Shown piece after piece: positions 1-8,272 of a stretch of DNA of 57,164 bases. The first letter of the stretch is position 1. The number at the start of each line of letters is the position of its first letter. The stretch spans positions 1-57,164 of the forward strand of contig DUQU01000016.1 of the NCBI GenBank assembly GCA_012837645.1, read 5' to 3'. A program made the translations under genes and the position numbers. The notes beneath the pieces were generated by a model. That model was given only the letters and a program-made list of their open reading frames with translations, made no database searches and was not told the DNA's origin. The DNA is from Acholeplasmataceae bacterium (GTDB lineage: Bacteria > Bacillota_I > Bacilli_A > Acholeplasmatales > UBA5453).

Positions 1-84
1 AAAGTATTATTTAAACAGTCGTTTTTTTAAAATATAAATATAGTGCCAACATGACTTATAAGAAAATATCCTATCAAACCCTTT

Positions 85-960
85 ATGAATATTTCCGAAC
101 TACAAAATATAAAATCAAAGTTTAAACAAAAATGTATTGTGTCAAAAATATAAAACGGCGCTGACACTATTGTAAGCAAGCGTTATATTGTTAAATTTAA
201 AATAAATTTAGAAAACGGATTATTGAATAATCACATTTCAGAACATCTTGGTTCAAATATTTTCAATTTAATAGGAATCCCAGCGCAAATAACGATGCTA
301 GGTAAATATAATAATCGACCGGTTGTTCTCTGTAAAGATTTTAATCAAGATAATGAAGTTTTTGTGCCTTTTAACGGCGTAGGTGAATCTTCGTTAGAAA
401 GGGATAAAGAGCTTTATCAATATACATATGATGATATTACTAGAATGCTTCAAGAAAATTCTAAAATAACAAATGTTGATGAAACAATTAATATATTTTG
501 GGATATGTACATTATTGACGCTTTTATCGGAAATTTTGATCGACATGGAACAAACTGGGGTTTTCTTAAAAAAAACAATACCTACTGTTTTGCTCCTGTA
601 TTTGACAATGGGTCATCATTATTTCCAAGAAGAAACAATGATAAACTCCTTAATGAAAGATTTGAGAACGAAGAAAGATTACAAGAAATTACTTTCAAAT
701 ATCCAACTTCACAAATAAGAATAAACAAAGCTAAAAGCTCTTATTATGAAGTTATTAATAGTTTACAGTTTAAAGATTGTAATGAAGCGTTAAAAAGAAT
801 TTATAAAAAGATTGATTTAAATAAAATAAATAGTTTTATTAATTCCCAAGAGCTATTAACAAAACTACAAAAGAAATTTTATATAAAAATACTAGAGTAC
901 CGATATAACATGATTATTAAAGCGTCATATCTAAAGTTAGAAGGAAAATTCAATGAATGA
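85..960 (+). pseudogene. HipA/CtkA-like protein kinase with premature stop
   Basis: Reads as a HipA-fold Ser/Thr kinase of the short, CtkA-like type. The catalytic loop is visible (IGNFDRHGTNWG), followed by the metal-binding segment (FAPVFDNGSSLF). An ATG at 85 opens a frame of 292 codons, but codon 23 (151-153) is TAA. Directly after it comes NGADT...YIVKF, which resembles the nucleotide-loop and lysine strand (YNGANG...K) of this family, so coding clearly starts upstream of the stop; one T-to-A change from TAT (Tyr) would explain it. The frame reopens with a possible TTG start at 223 (245 aa), but that product would lack the ATP-binding strands. No good ribosome site precedes 85 or 223. 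The last codons overlap the next gene by 8 bases. Likely a pseudogene; a base error is the alternative. Confidence 0.7.
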
Positions 961-1579
961 AATAATAATGAAAATAGATAATGTAAAAGTAATATATCAA
1001 AACTTTGGCTATATCACTTATAAATATAATAAGTCACTTTATTTTAAGGTTGCTAAGTTAATATATGAAAGATTTGAAGGTGAATCTTTTCAATATACCT
1101 TTGAACCTTTTTACGATGTCTTGGATATCTTAAAAATCGGTATTCCTGGGATTGATTTATCGTTAAGGAGAAAAGTGTATTATCGTTCTAATATAACCCC
1201 GGTATTCATAAGTGAACGCATAACTCCAAAGAACAGAGTAAACTTAAGAGATAAACTTAAAAGGCAAGGGATGGATTATTATCAACCATTTTTATTAGCT
1301 CTTGATTCTAAATTCAGTTATTCAGGTGATAAATTGAGTTTAAAAAGCCAAGATTTTTTTAATAGGGAAGTATCTTCTTATAAAAATATAAAAGATCTTT
1401 ATAAAAATATCCCATTAACCCTAAAAAACCTTGCTGCTAGAAATATTTTTATGATAGATGATACTAAAATTACCGATCAAAACAGATATTACTACTTAAA
1501 GATTTATTTAGGTCTTTATAAAAACATAACAGAATACTATGTTGAGAAAAATAAGAAGAGTAGAGGCAGAAACAAGTAA
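953..1579 (+). CDS. Unknown partner protein of the kinase, probably truncated
   Basis: A 208-aa protein that I do not recognise. It starts inside the end of the kinase gene (8-base overlap), so the two are translationally coupled. It is basic, rich in Tyr, Lys and Phe, and has no signal peptide or membrane span. The end is Arg/Lys-rich (KKSRGRNK) and then stops. Immediately after, in the frame one base back, 45 more codons run from about 1576 to 1716 and read as a helix-turn-helix like that at the C-terminus of serine recombinases (key residues SINEAISRSGL and STFYRRLKEL). A one-base change near 1570-1580 would join them into a protein of about 254 aa with a basic linker before the DNA-binding tail. 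By analogy with HipB, a DNA-binding partner of a HipA-like kinase could be an antitoxin and autoregulator; that is inference only. Confidence 0.6.
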   Translation: MNEIIMKIDNVKVIYQNFGYITYKYNKSLYFKVAKLIYERFEGESFQYTFEPFYDVLDILKIGIPGIDLSLRRKVYYRSNITPVFISERITPKNRVNLRDKLKRQGMDYYQPFLLALDSKFSYSGDKLSLKSQDFFNREVSSYKNIKDLYKNIPLTLKNLAARNIFMIDDTKITDQNRYYYLKIYLGLYKNITEYYVEKNKKSRGRNK

Positions 1580-1716
1580 TTTCTGATGAACTCTTGACTG
1601 AAATAAGAAACCAGCATTTGCATGGTATTATAAGTATTAATGAAGCGATATCGAGAAGTGGATTAGGTTCAAAATCAACGTTTTATCGTAGACTTAAAGA
1701 ACTTGAAAAAAAATAG
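1579..1716 (+). pseudogene. Detached helix-turn-helix tail of the kinase partner
   Basis: An open stretch of 46 codons ending in TAG at 1714-1716. It has no start codon or ribosome site of its own. The peptide begins ISDELLTEIRNQ and contains SINEAISRSGLGSK followed by STFYRRLKEL, the layout of a recombinase-type helix-turn-helix. The preceding gene ends in RGRNK, matching the basic linker that normally sits just before such a domain. Best read as the frameshifted C-terminus of gene 953..1579 rather than a separate gene. Confidence 0.6.
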
Positions 1717-2048
1717 ATTATTTTTATTTTATAATTTTGTAAAGCGTTTTTTTATTTATCTTTATCGTTAATAAAATTCAATTAAATCGTTATCTTTCGC
1801 CACGAGTCTTAATCAAATATCTAATCGTTGAATTGGTGAAATATTTCAAAACAGCTTTCGTAGTAATATATACATAACTTTAAGAAAACTATAAAAATTT
1901 TTAGCACACTAAAACTCTAATTGCTCAAATCCATCTAACCACTCAACAAAATATTAGTTCAAAAAGAAGACAATCGCAGCCCTAAAAGAAAAAGATTAAA
2001 AAACAATAATTTCATTAAAGTTAACTAAAAACTATCTAAAAAGCACTT
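1717..2048. other. Gene-free AT-rich gap
   Basis: Both strands are broken by frequent stops, and I see no ORF, RNA gene or clear terminator. It separates the plus-strand kinase pair from the minus-strand oxidoreductase. Given the broken genes on both sides, it may be eroded coding sequence, but nothing recognisable remains. Confidence 0.5.
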
Positions 2049-3265
2049 TTATAATTCTTTAAAAGGGATATTTAAGTTTGAAAACTTAACTTCATCAACT
2101 TTGCTGTTTTTTTCTAAAAAGCTTTCTACATCAGCACGTTTTTCGCTTTTATTAGCGAATAATACTGCAAGCGGATAATTATCTTTGTCTAAATATGCTA
2201 ATGTAAATTTACCACTATTTAAATCTCCTCTTTTAACAATTTTATCCCAAGATAAAGCATGGCCAAGATATTCAAAGGTTTCCTCATATTGGTCGGTCCA
2301 AAAATACGGAATTGCATGGTAAACCTCACTATCTTCTTTAATAATATTATGGGCGACTACTTTTGCTTGATTATAAGCGTGTTCCCAATGTTCAACATGA
2401 ATTAGTTTGCCTTTATAAGGCCAAACAGTTGCATCTCCAATGGCGTAAATATCGGAAAGAGAAGTTTTTCCATATTGATCAACGATAATGCCTCTTTCCA
2501 CCTTTAAATCTGGATGGCTTAACGTAGTATTAGGAATAACACCAATTCCAATAATTGCCATTTCAGCATTTATTTTAGTACCGTCTTTAGTTAAAACTGC
2601 TTTTAAATTGCCTTTTTCATCCTTAATACACTCAGTAACAAATTTCTCAGTAATAATCTTAACTCCCTTTTTTTCATGCATCTTAACAAAGTAACTTGAA
2701 GCTTCATCACCCAAAATTCTACTTAATGGTTTCTCTAATGCCTCTACAACCGTGACATTTTTACCAAGTTGATTAAAACTAGAAGCGAGTTCTAAACCGA
2801 TAAAACCAGCCCCGATAATTAAAACATCATGGCTATTTCGCGACCACCTTTTAATATTAAGGGCATTTTGATAGTTTCTTAAATAAAAGATCCCTTTTGC
2901 ATCGCTTCCCTTAACGTCGAGATGTCTTAATTTCGAACCCATCGCGAGCACCAATTTATCATAAAATATCTTTTCATTATCAGCAGTCTTAATAAAAGAC
3001 TTTCCATAATTAAGCTCCGTAACTAATTTACCTAACTTTAAGGTAATATCGTTTTAATCATAAAAATCTTGACCTTTAAAAAGCGGCGCTTTTGTTAAAT
3101 CCTCGTCTTTCATCCAATTCTTAGAAAGAGGATAAAGATTATATGGTAGAGTGCTTTCCTGGTCAAGCAAAGTAATCGGTTCTTGAAAGCCTTTCTTCCT
3201 TAATTCTTTTAAAAGATGATAACCAGCAATACTGGCGCACCAACAATAACAACCCCATGTTTCAT
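2049..3265 (-). pseudogene. FAD/NAD(P)-dependent ferredoxin-reductase-like oxidoreductase, disrupted
   Basis: Related to pyridine-nucleotide disulfide oxidoreductases of the BphA4/rubredoxin reductase type. The start at 3265 has a strong ribosome site (AAAGGAG). The first nine codons read MKHGVVIVG, the beginning of the FAD-binding fold, but the frame is then lost; one missing base near 3234-3241 restores SIAGYHLLKEL and the N-terminal domain. A second lesion is a TAA at 3054-3056 in the restored frame, between QDFYD and NDITLKLG. The remaining 301 codons from 2954 carry the NAD-binding motif GAGFIGLELASS, the second FAD motif IYAIGDA and a C-terminal domain with PYFWTDQYEET. Adding one base gives 406 codons, normal for the family. 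Two independent lesions favour a real pseudogene. The 301-codon remnant alone lacks the first FAD-binding segment. Confidence 0.75.
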
Positions 3266-3358
3266 TTTGATTCTCCTTTCCAAATTTTATCTTTAAATAA
3301 AATTTACTTTCCTTTTTAATCTCGTTATCATATTAAAGATAATAAAATTTTATTAATT

Positions 3359-4126
3359 TCACCTCTCACTTGAGGTTTTTTTCATTAAAATATCTAAGCC
3401 GCCACTAACATCAATCACAGCTCTGCTTAAATAATCGGAGTCTTCTTCGCATAAAAACGCGATTACTCTCCCAACATCTTCTCCTGTCGCATTTCGCATC
3501 TTAAAAGGATTTTCAACTTCTTTAATAGTTAATTCTTTAAACTCACTTTTAATATCTCCTGGAGAAACCACATTAGCAGTAATTCCATAATCTCTTTCTT
3601 CTAAAGCTAAAGTTTTTGTCAAAGAAATGACAGCTGACTTAGCAGCCGCGAAAACACCTCGGTACTTCCAAGGAGCGTTATTACTACCCCCATTAAAACC
3701 TAAAACAACAATTCTTCCCCACTTACTTTTTCGCATCCCAGGTAGCACTTCTTTAAGTAAATAAAAATAACTATTTAAATTACCCTTAATTAAATAATCC
3801 CATTCTTGGTAATTATAATCGTGGATAGTTTTATCTTCTCTAATAAAAGGTCCGGCATTGTGAATTAAAATATCGACATCTCCGAGTTTTTCTTTAATCA
3901 TTTTAAACATTCTTCCGACATCTTCTTTTAAGCTAACATCTGCTTGGATAGCTAAAGTAGCGACTTGATAAGTTTCCTTTAAATAATTAGCTAACATAAG
4001 TGCTTCTTTTTTACTAGAACGATAATTAATTACGATATTATAGCCTTTTTTAGCGAGCAAAGTAGCTATTTGGACACCAATCCCTTTAGCGCTACCCGTA
4101 ATCAAAGCGAGACGTGACTTACTCAT
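3359..4126 (-). CDS. Short-chain dehydrogenase/reductase, possibly in pterin metabolism
   Basis: An intact 255-aa Rossmann-fold reductase. The N-terminal cofactor motif is TGSAKGIG; Arg-Ser after the second strand (NYRSSKK) suggests NADPH. NAG is present as HNAGPF, and PGD follows the active-site helix. The catalytic Tyr-x-x-x-Lys appears as FAAAK, so Phe occupies the Tyr position and the nearest Tyr is four residues earlier (WKYRGVF). The start lies 5 bases after the folE stop, so it was probably cotranscribed with folE; a pteridine or dihydromonapterin-type reductase is a natural but unproven role. The Phe could mean altered chemistry or be a subfamily feature. Neighbours on both sides are broken, yet this gene has no visible lesion. 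Confidence 0.75.
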   Translation of the reverse strand: MSKSRLALITGSAKGIGVQIATLLAKKGYNIVINYRSSKKEALMLANYLKETYQVATLAIQADVSLKEDVGRMFKMIKEKLGDVDILIHNAGPFIREDKTIHDYNYQEWDYLIKGNLNSYFYLLKEVLPGMRKSKWGRIVVLGFNGGSNNAPWKYRGVFAAAKSAVISLTKTLALEERDYGITANVVSPGDIKSEFKELTIKEVENPFKMRNATGEDVGRVIAFLCEEDSDYLSRAVIDVSGGLDILMKKTSSER

Positions 4127-4130
4127 AAAT

Positions 4131-4763
4131 TTATCCTTTAATTAATGATAAAAACTCCGCTCTTGGCGCTGCTTGCTTTTCAAAGATTCCTCTCACTGCC
4201 GAAGTAGTTGTTAATGAAGTCCCTTTTTTAATCCCACGACTACACATACACATATGCTTCGCCTCAATAACAACTATCGCTCCCAAAGGTTCCAGTTTTT
4301 CTACAAGCGCATTAATTATTTCCGTAGTTAATCTTTCTTGAACTTGAAAACGTCTCGCATAACCTTCAACTACTCGAGCTATTTTAGAAAGACCTGTCAA
4401 CTTCTTATGAGGGACATAACCGACATGAACTACTCCAAAAAACGGCGCCAAATGATGCTCACAAAGCGAATAAAACTCAATATCCTTAACAATTATTAAC
4501 TCTTTATTAGGAATATCAAAGAGCGTCTCTAAATGCTTTTTAGGATCTTCGCGGTAGCCTTCTGAATATTATAAAAAAGCCTTTATAACTCGCTGTGGAG
4601 TTTCCAAAAGCCCGTTTCTACTTGGATCATCCCCACATAGTTCCAATAGTTCTTTTAAAGCCATTTTAATCGTTTCTACTTGTTTTAATTTTTTATCTAA
4701 TTGATCTGGATTATTAACTAACCCAGGAAAATTTTTAAATAGTAATTCTTCTTCTTTTCTCAT
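4131..4763 (-). pseudogene. folE: GTP cyclohydrolase I with an in-frame TAA
   Basis: Would convert GTP to 7,8-dihydroneopterin triphosphate, the first step of folate/pterin synthesis. The whole 211-codon frame from ATG 4763 to the stop at 4131 is collinear with FolE, except that codon 65 (4569-4571) is TAA. It lies between RVIKAFL and YSEGYREDP, where the family usually has an acidic or polar residue, so GAA to TAA is the simplest lesion. The zinc and active-site features are all present: CEHHLAPF, and the second cysteine in MCMCSRGIKK. Downstream of the stop, translation could restart only at a TTG at 4451, giving a 106-aa fragment without the first zinc ligands. Its upstream region has a good promoter, so loss may be recent, or this may be a base error. 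The SDR gene follows at once. Confidence 0.85.
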
Positions 4764-5146
4764 CTCAATATCTTAAGATGTTTTACCAAAAAAACATCGT
4801 TCTCCTTCCAGCCAAGGAAACTAAGATTTTAGATATTTGGTTTTTAAATATAAAGATGGTAAGTGAAAATAAATATCCTTATTTAACTCTCTCCTTGTAA
4901 GTTAATTTTAGCGCGGTCGGCTTGATTGTCAAATCATTTGCTTGCATATTATTAAATAAAAACAGTTTAATTAAAAGAACAAACAAGGACTATTATTATC
5001 ACCAATATAATAAATAGGAAAAAACCAATCCTTATTTGGTTGTTAGATTAAACATCAAGTCTATTCGGATAGAGATAAATTTTCAATACAAAATTAATTT
5101 CAATTTAAAACAGGAAAAAAAGCTTTTCTATTTTTCTGAAGGCGAT
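4764..5146. other. folE leader and intergenic region
   Basis: No gene of normal size. On the minus strand it holds the folE promoter (4905-4932) and a leader of about 130 bases. The leader contains a perfect ribosome site (GGAAGGAG) placed before an ATG at 4797 that opens only four codons (MFFW, then TAA). The same bases form an 8-bp hairpin, GATGTTTT/AAAACATC, at 4777-4798. folE itself, starting at 4763, has no strong ribosome site. From 4933 to 5146 I see only AT-rich sequence downstream of the membrane-protein gene. A THF or other known riboswitch could not be matched. Confidence 0.4.
4905..4932 (-). promoter_or_regulatory. Promoter of folE-SDR
   Basis: A consensus -35 TTGACA (4927-4932) is separated by 16 bases from a -10 TAAAAT (4905-4910) on the minus strand. 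The spacer is unusually GC-rich for this DNA. Transcription would begin about 130 bases upstream of the folE ATG. Confidence 0.6.
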
Positions 5147-5932
5147 TTAAACCGTTGTTAGTTTTTTTGAATCTTTAAAAACGATAAAGTTAATTAAAGT
5201 CGCTAACATAATCGCTGCGATATCTAAAAAGGCTGCCAAAAAACGATAAGGGTTCAAGATTTTATCGATTGTATATTCACTTAAATAATAACCAAAAAAG
5301 ATAATTACCGCCATTAAAAAAATCCAAAAAACAGTCTTTTTAAAAGACAATTTGCTCATATCAAACAAAAGCCCGAAAACAACTCCAATCGCCGCCCCTG
5401 ACATGATGAGCCAAACTGCCCCACTAAAAACAAATAAATCAGCTTTATTAACATCAATAAGCAAATAAATTATTCTTAATATTACCCAAGCAAAAAAGTA
5501 AATAAAAGCTGACAAAAAGGCGTCAGTAGGCTGATAACGATAACTCCTTTCGCTGGAAAGATAACCTAAAAAGATCCCATAAATAAGCATGGGAATAAAA
5601 AAGATTAGTATTTTTCTAAAATAGCCAATAAAGTCTACATCAATAGTTGGTTCAAACTTTAAGGCGAACCACACTAAAGTAATACTCATACTATAAATAA
5701 CACCTTTAAAGAGCTTATGAGCAGGAATATATTTTTTAACATAAATAAAAACAATCGTTAAGACAACAAAAACAACAATGTTAATAAATAAATAATTATA
5801 ATGAAAAACCTCCAAGCGAGGATTATCAAGTTTTAAAAAAGCTAAAAAATTATCATCAACTAAAACTTGTGTTAATAGCTTCACTACTGTCGATAACAAA
5901 CTAATCCAAACAACTTTTAAAAATGTCTTCAT
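5147..5932 (-). CDS. Multi-pass membrane protein of unknown function
   Basis: A 261-aa, very hydrophobic protein with about seven membrane segments: one near the start, one after the YNYLFIN segment, and then pairs separated by short charged loops (KKYIPAHK, SSERSYRYQP, DMSKLSFKK). No transporter, enzyme or family signature was recognised. The start is preceded by GAGGTAAAG. It stands alone between the folE leader and the divergently transcribed feo operon, so context gives no role. The reading frame, composition and hydrophobic pattern make it a real gene. Confidence 0.6.
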   Translation of the reverse strand: MKTFLKVVWISLLSTVVKLLTQVLVDDNFLAFLKLDNPRLEVFHYNYLFINIVVFVVLTIVFIYVKKYIPAHKLFKGVIYSMSITLVWFALKFEPTIDVDFIGYFRKILIFFIPMLIYGIFLGYLSSERSYRYQPTDAFLSAFIYFFAWVILRIIYLLIDVNKADLFVFSGAVWLIMSGAAIGVVFGLLFDMSKLSFKKTVFWIFLMAVIIFFGYYLSEYTIDKILNPYRFLAAFLDIAAIMLATLINFIVFKDSKKLTTV

Positions 5933-6054
5933 CTTTACCTCTTTTTATCCTCCTGGATAATAAAATTATATCACAGGAAGGGTAGTTTTAATAATCGCTA
6001 TTTTAACTAATACTATCATATTTAGAACGCAATTTATAATTTTTATGATTTCAT

Positions 6055-6083
6055 TTGAAAAAGAATCTTCCTTTCGCTATGAT
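6055..6083 (+). promoter_or_regulatory. Promoter of feoAB
   Basis: TTGAAA (6055-6060), a 17-base spacer and TATGAT (6078-6083) form a near-consensus sigma-A promoter about 32 bases before the feoA ATG. The TTG that could be taken as an upstream feoA start is this -35 box. No convincing Fur box was seen around it. Confidence 0.7.
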
Positions 6084-6114
6084 AAATGCGGTGAGAAAAT
6101 TGGTAAGTTTAAAT

Positions 6115-6327
6115 ATGTTAAAAATTGGGCAAACACTCTCTGTTAGAGAATTATCCGGCCCCAAAGATATTAAATATAAATTATATGACTTAGGTATAAC
6201 CAAAGGTGTTAAATTAACCTTAATATCTAAATCTCCACTTGGAGATCCCTTTAATATTTTAGTAAGAGGTTATAATCTCGCTATCGAAAAAGAATTAGCC
6301 ATTAAAATTAAGGGCACTCTTTTATGA
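6115..6327 (+). CDS. feoA: Ferrous iron transport protein A
   Basis: A 70-aa SH3-like FeoA that is thought to assist FeoB at the inner face of the membrane. It begins MLKIGQTLSVREL and contains DLGITKGVKLTLISKSPLGDP, the typical FeoA pattern, and ends IEKELAIKIKG. The ATG at 6115 gives normal FeoA length and lies downstream of the promoter at 6055-6083. An upstream TTG at 6055 in the same frame would add 20 residues encoded by the promoter itself and is rejected. The ribosome site is weak (GGTAAG). The gene ends in TGA overlapping the feoB ATG by four bases. Confidence 0.85.
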   Translation: MLKIGQTLSVRELSGPKDIKYKLYDLGITKGVKLTLISKSPLGDPFNILVRGYNLAIEKELAIKIKGTLL

Positions 6328-8270
6328 GAGTTGTTTTAGTTGGCAATCAAAATAGCGGTAAATCAACACTTTTTAATTTACTAACCAAAAAACATCAAAA
6401 AATAGCTAACTATCCTGGCGCGACAGTCGATTTTATGGAAGGCTATACAAAAGATAAAAGCATTCATTTTACTGATTTACCAGGAGTTTTTTCTTTGACT
6501 CCTTACTCGCCTGAACAAGAAATTACTTTAAATTATTTACTAAACCAAGACTATGATCTTATTTTAAACGTTATTGACGTTACTCAATTAGAACGCAGCC
6601 TTTATTTAACTACTCAATTAAGTGATTTAGATAAACCGGTTGTTGTTGCTTTAAATATGAGTGACATCTTAAAACAAAACGGAGAAAACATTCACTTGGA
6701 AACGTTGGAAAAACGCTTTGGAATGAGTTTTATTAAAATAAGCGCTACTAAAAATGATGGCATCTTTGATCTTTTATGTTTAATTTCAAGTAAAGATTAT
6801 TTAAAACATAAACACCCTCTTTATCCCCAAGAAATTGAAACAGAAATAACTAAAATTATTCCTTCATTAAATACCGATAATAAACGCTATTATGCTTTAA
6901 AATTATTAGAAAATCATGAGTCTTTCAATGACGTTATCGCCGAAAGCCACGCTAACATTGCTAGTTTTACTACAGATCTTTATGAATATCTTGCTCATCA
7001 CCGTTATAACTTTATTGAAGGCCTTTTAAAAAGAGCTTTCGTTAAGTTAACTAAATATGATAAGAGAACTGCCAAGATTGACAAAATACTTTTAAATAAA
7101 TACTTGGCGATTCCTATCTTTTTATTAATAATGTTTTTTATTTACACTTTTAGTGTTGGCTTTATTGGTTCTCGGAGTGTCGATTTTATGGAAACCAGTA
7201 TCGACAACCTCTCTAACTTTTTAAGAACTTGGCTTAGTGGTCTTAACGCTTCCTCTTGGTCTATTAGTCTCTTGGTTGATGGCGTTATTAATGGAGTGGG
7301 AGCGATGGCAGCTTTTATCCCTCAGTTGATAGTTTTATTTATTTTTATCAACCTTTTAGAAGCGACTGGCTATATGACAAGAATCGCTTTCTTTTTAAAT
7401 AAATTATTTCGCCGTTTTGGACTTTCCGGGAGAGCTTTAATTCCTTTTATTTTAGGCAGTGGTTGTAGTGTTCCTGCCATTATGTCTTCTAGGACGATTG
7501 CTAATAAAAAAGAACGTGATATGACTATCATTTTAACTCCAATGGTACCTTGTAGTGCTAAACTGCCGATTATAACTTTATTTGGAAGTTTCTTTTTTAA
7601 GCAATATGCTGGTTTAATAACTTTTTTACTTTATTTAACTTCTATTTTAGTTATTCTCCTAATGGCTATTATTATGAAATATCTTTTTAAAGTTAAAACT
7701 ACTACTGGTTATCTTTCGGAAATGCCAACTTATAAGCTTCCTAAACCAAAGTATCTCTTTAGGGACGTTATTAATCAGGTTTGGGACTTTATTAAAAACG
7801 CTACTACTATTATTTTATTGGCTAGTCTTGTAATTTGGGTTTTGCTTTCCTTTAATTTTAAGTTTCAGTATGGCGTTCCTATTGAAAAAAGTATTTTAGC
7901 TTATTTGGGTAATATTTTAGCTTATTTATTTTATCCTTTATTTGGTGAGTTATCATGGGCTTCAAGTGTTTCTATTTTACAAGGTTTGGTGGCTAAAGAG
8001 CAAGTGGTTAGTTCGATGAAAGTAATTGCTAGTGTCTCTAATAGCAGTTCTATTTTAACTGCTAGTGTCTTTACCTTCTTTACGACTGCGAGTGCTTTAA
8101 GTTTTATGATTTTTAATTTATTTAGCGCTCCTTGTATCGCTTCTATCGCCGCTATGAAGGGTGAATTAGGCAGCACTAAAAAAACATTTTATGCCGTTTT
8201 ATTTCAAACCGGCTTCGCTTATTTATTTGCTAGTTTAATATTTTGGATTTTACATTGGGGAGGGTTTTAA
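6324..8270 (+). CDS. feoB: Ferrous iron transport protein B
   Basis: A 648-aa inner-membrane Fe2+ transporter with an N-terminal GTPase domain. Residues 1 to about 165 hold G1 GNQNSGKS, G2 ATVDF, G3 DLPG and G4 NMSD. A helical linker follows, then about 8-10 membrane helices from residue 250. Two gate-like repeats are visible: GSGCSVPAIMSSRTI and the later LVAKEQVVSSM segment. The start overlaps the end of feoA (ATGA), so translation is coupled, and a small Cys-rich partner follows two bases after the stop. Length is slightly below the common 670-770 aa but all core parts are present. Regulation by iron through the Fur-like protein encoded at 17626 is plausible, but no operator was identified. 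Confidence 0.95.
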   Translation: MRVVLVGNQNSGKSTLFNLLTKKHQKIANYPGATVDFMEGYTKDKSIHFTDLPGVFSLTPYSPEQEITLNYLLNQDYDLILNVIDVTQLERSLYLTTQLSDLDKPVVVALNMSDILKQNGENIHLETLEKRFGMSFIKISATKNDGIFDLLCLISSKDYLKHKHPLYPQEIETEITKIIPSLNTDNKRYYALKLLENHESFNDVIAESHANIASFTTDLYEYLAHHRYNFIEGLLKRAFVKLTKYDKRTAKIDKILLNKYLAIPIFLLIMFFIYTFSVGFIGSRSVDFMETSIDNLSNFLRTWLSGLNASSWSISLLVDGVINGVGAMAAFIPQLIVLFIFINLLEATGYMTRIAFFLNKLFRRFGLSGRALIPFILGSGCSVPAIMSSRTIANKKERDMTIILTPMVPCSAKLPIITLFGSFFFKQYAGLITFLLYLTSILVILLMAIIMKYLFKVKTTTGYLSEMPTYKLPKPKYLFRDVINQVWDFIKNATTIILLASLVIWVLLSFNFKFQYGVPIEKSILAYLGNILAYLFYPLFGELSWASSVSILQGLVAKEQVVSSMKVIASVSNSSSILTASVFTFFTTASALSFMIFNLFSAPCIASIAAMKGELGSTKKTFYAVLFQTGFAYLFASLIFWILHWGGF

Positions 8271-8272
8271 TA

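Noticed and set aside
1570-1576. Programmed -1 frameshift site joining the partner protein to its HTH tail
   Set aside because: A AAC AAG is not an efficient slippery heptamer and no downstream hairpin is seen; mutation or error is simpler.
85-4763. TAA recoded as an amino acid
   Set aside because: The expected residues differ at each site (Tyr, probably Lys, probably Glu), and TAA ends many intact genes in the window.
4764-4910. THF riboswitch in the folE leader
   Set aside because: GGAGAG occurs, but the matching CTCC arm and core consensus are not found.
6055-6114. Upstream TTG start of feoA giving a 90-aa protein
   Set aside because: The TTG is the -35 box and the next codons contain the -10; FeoA is normally about 70-75 aa.
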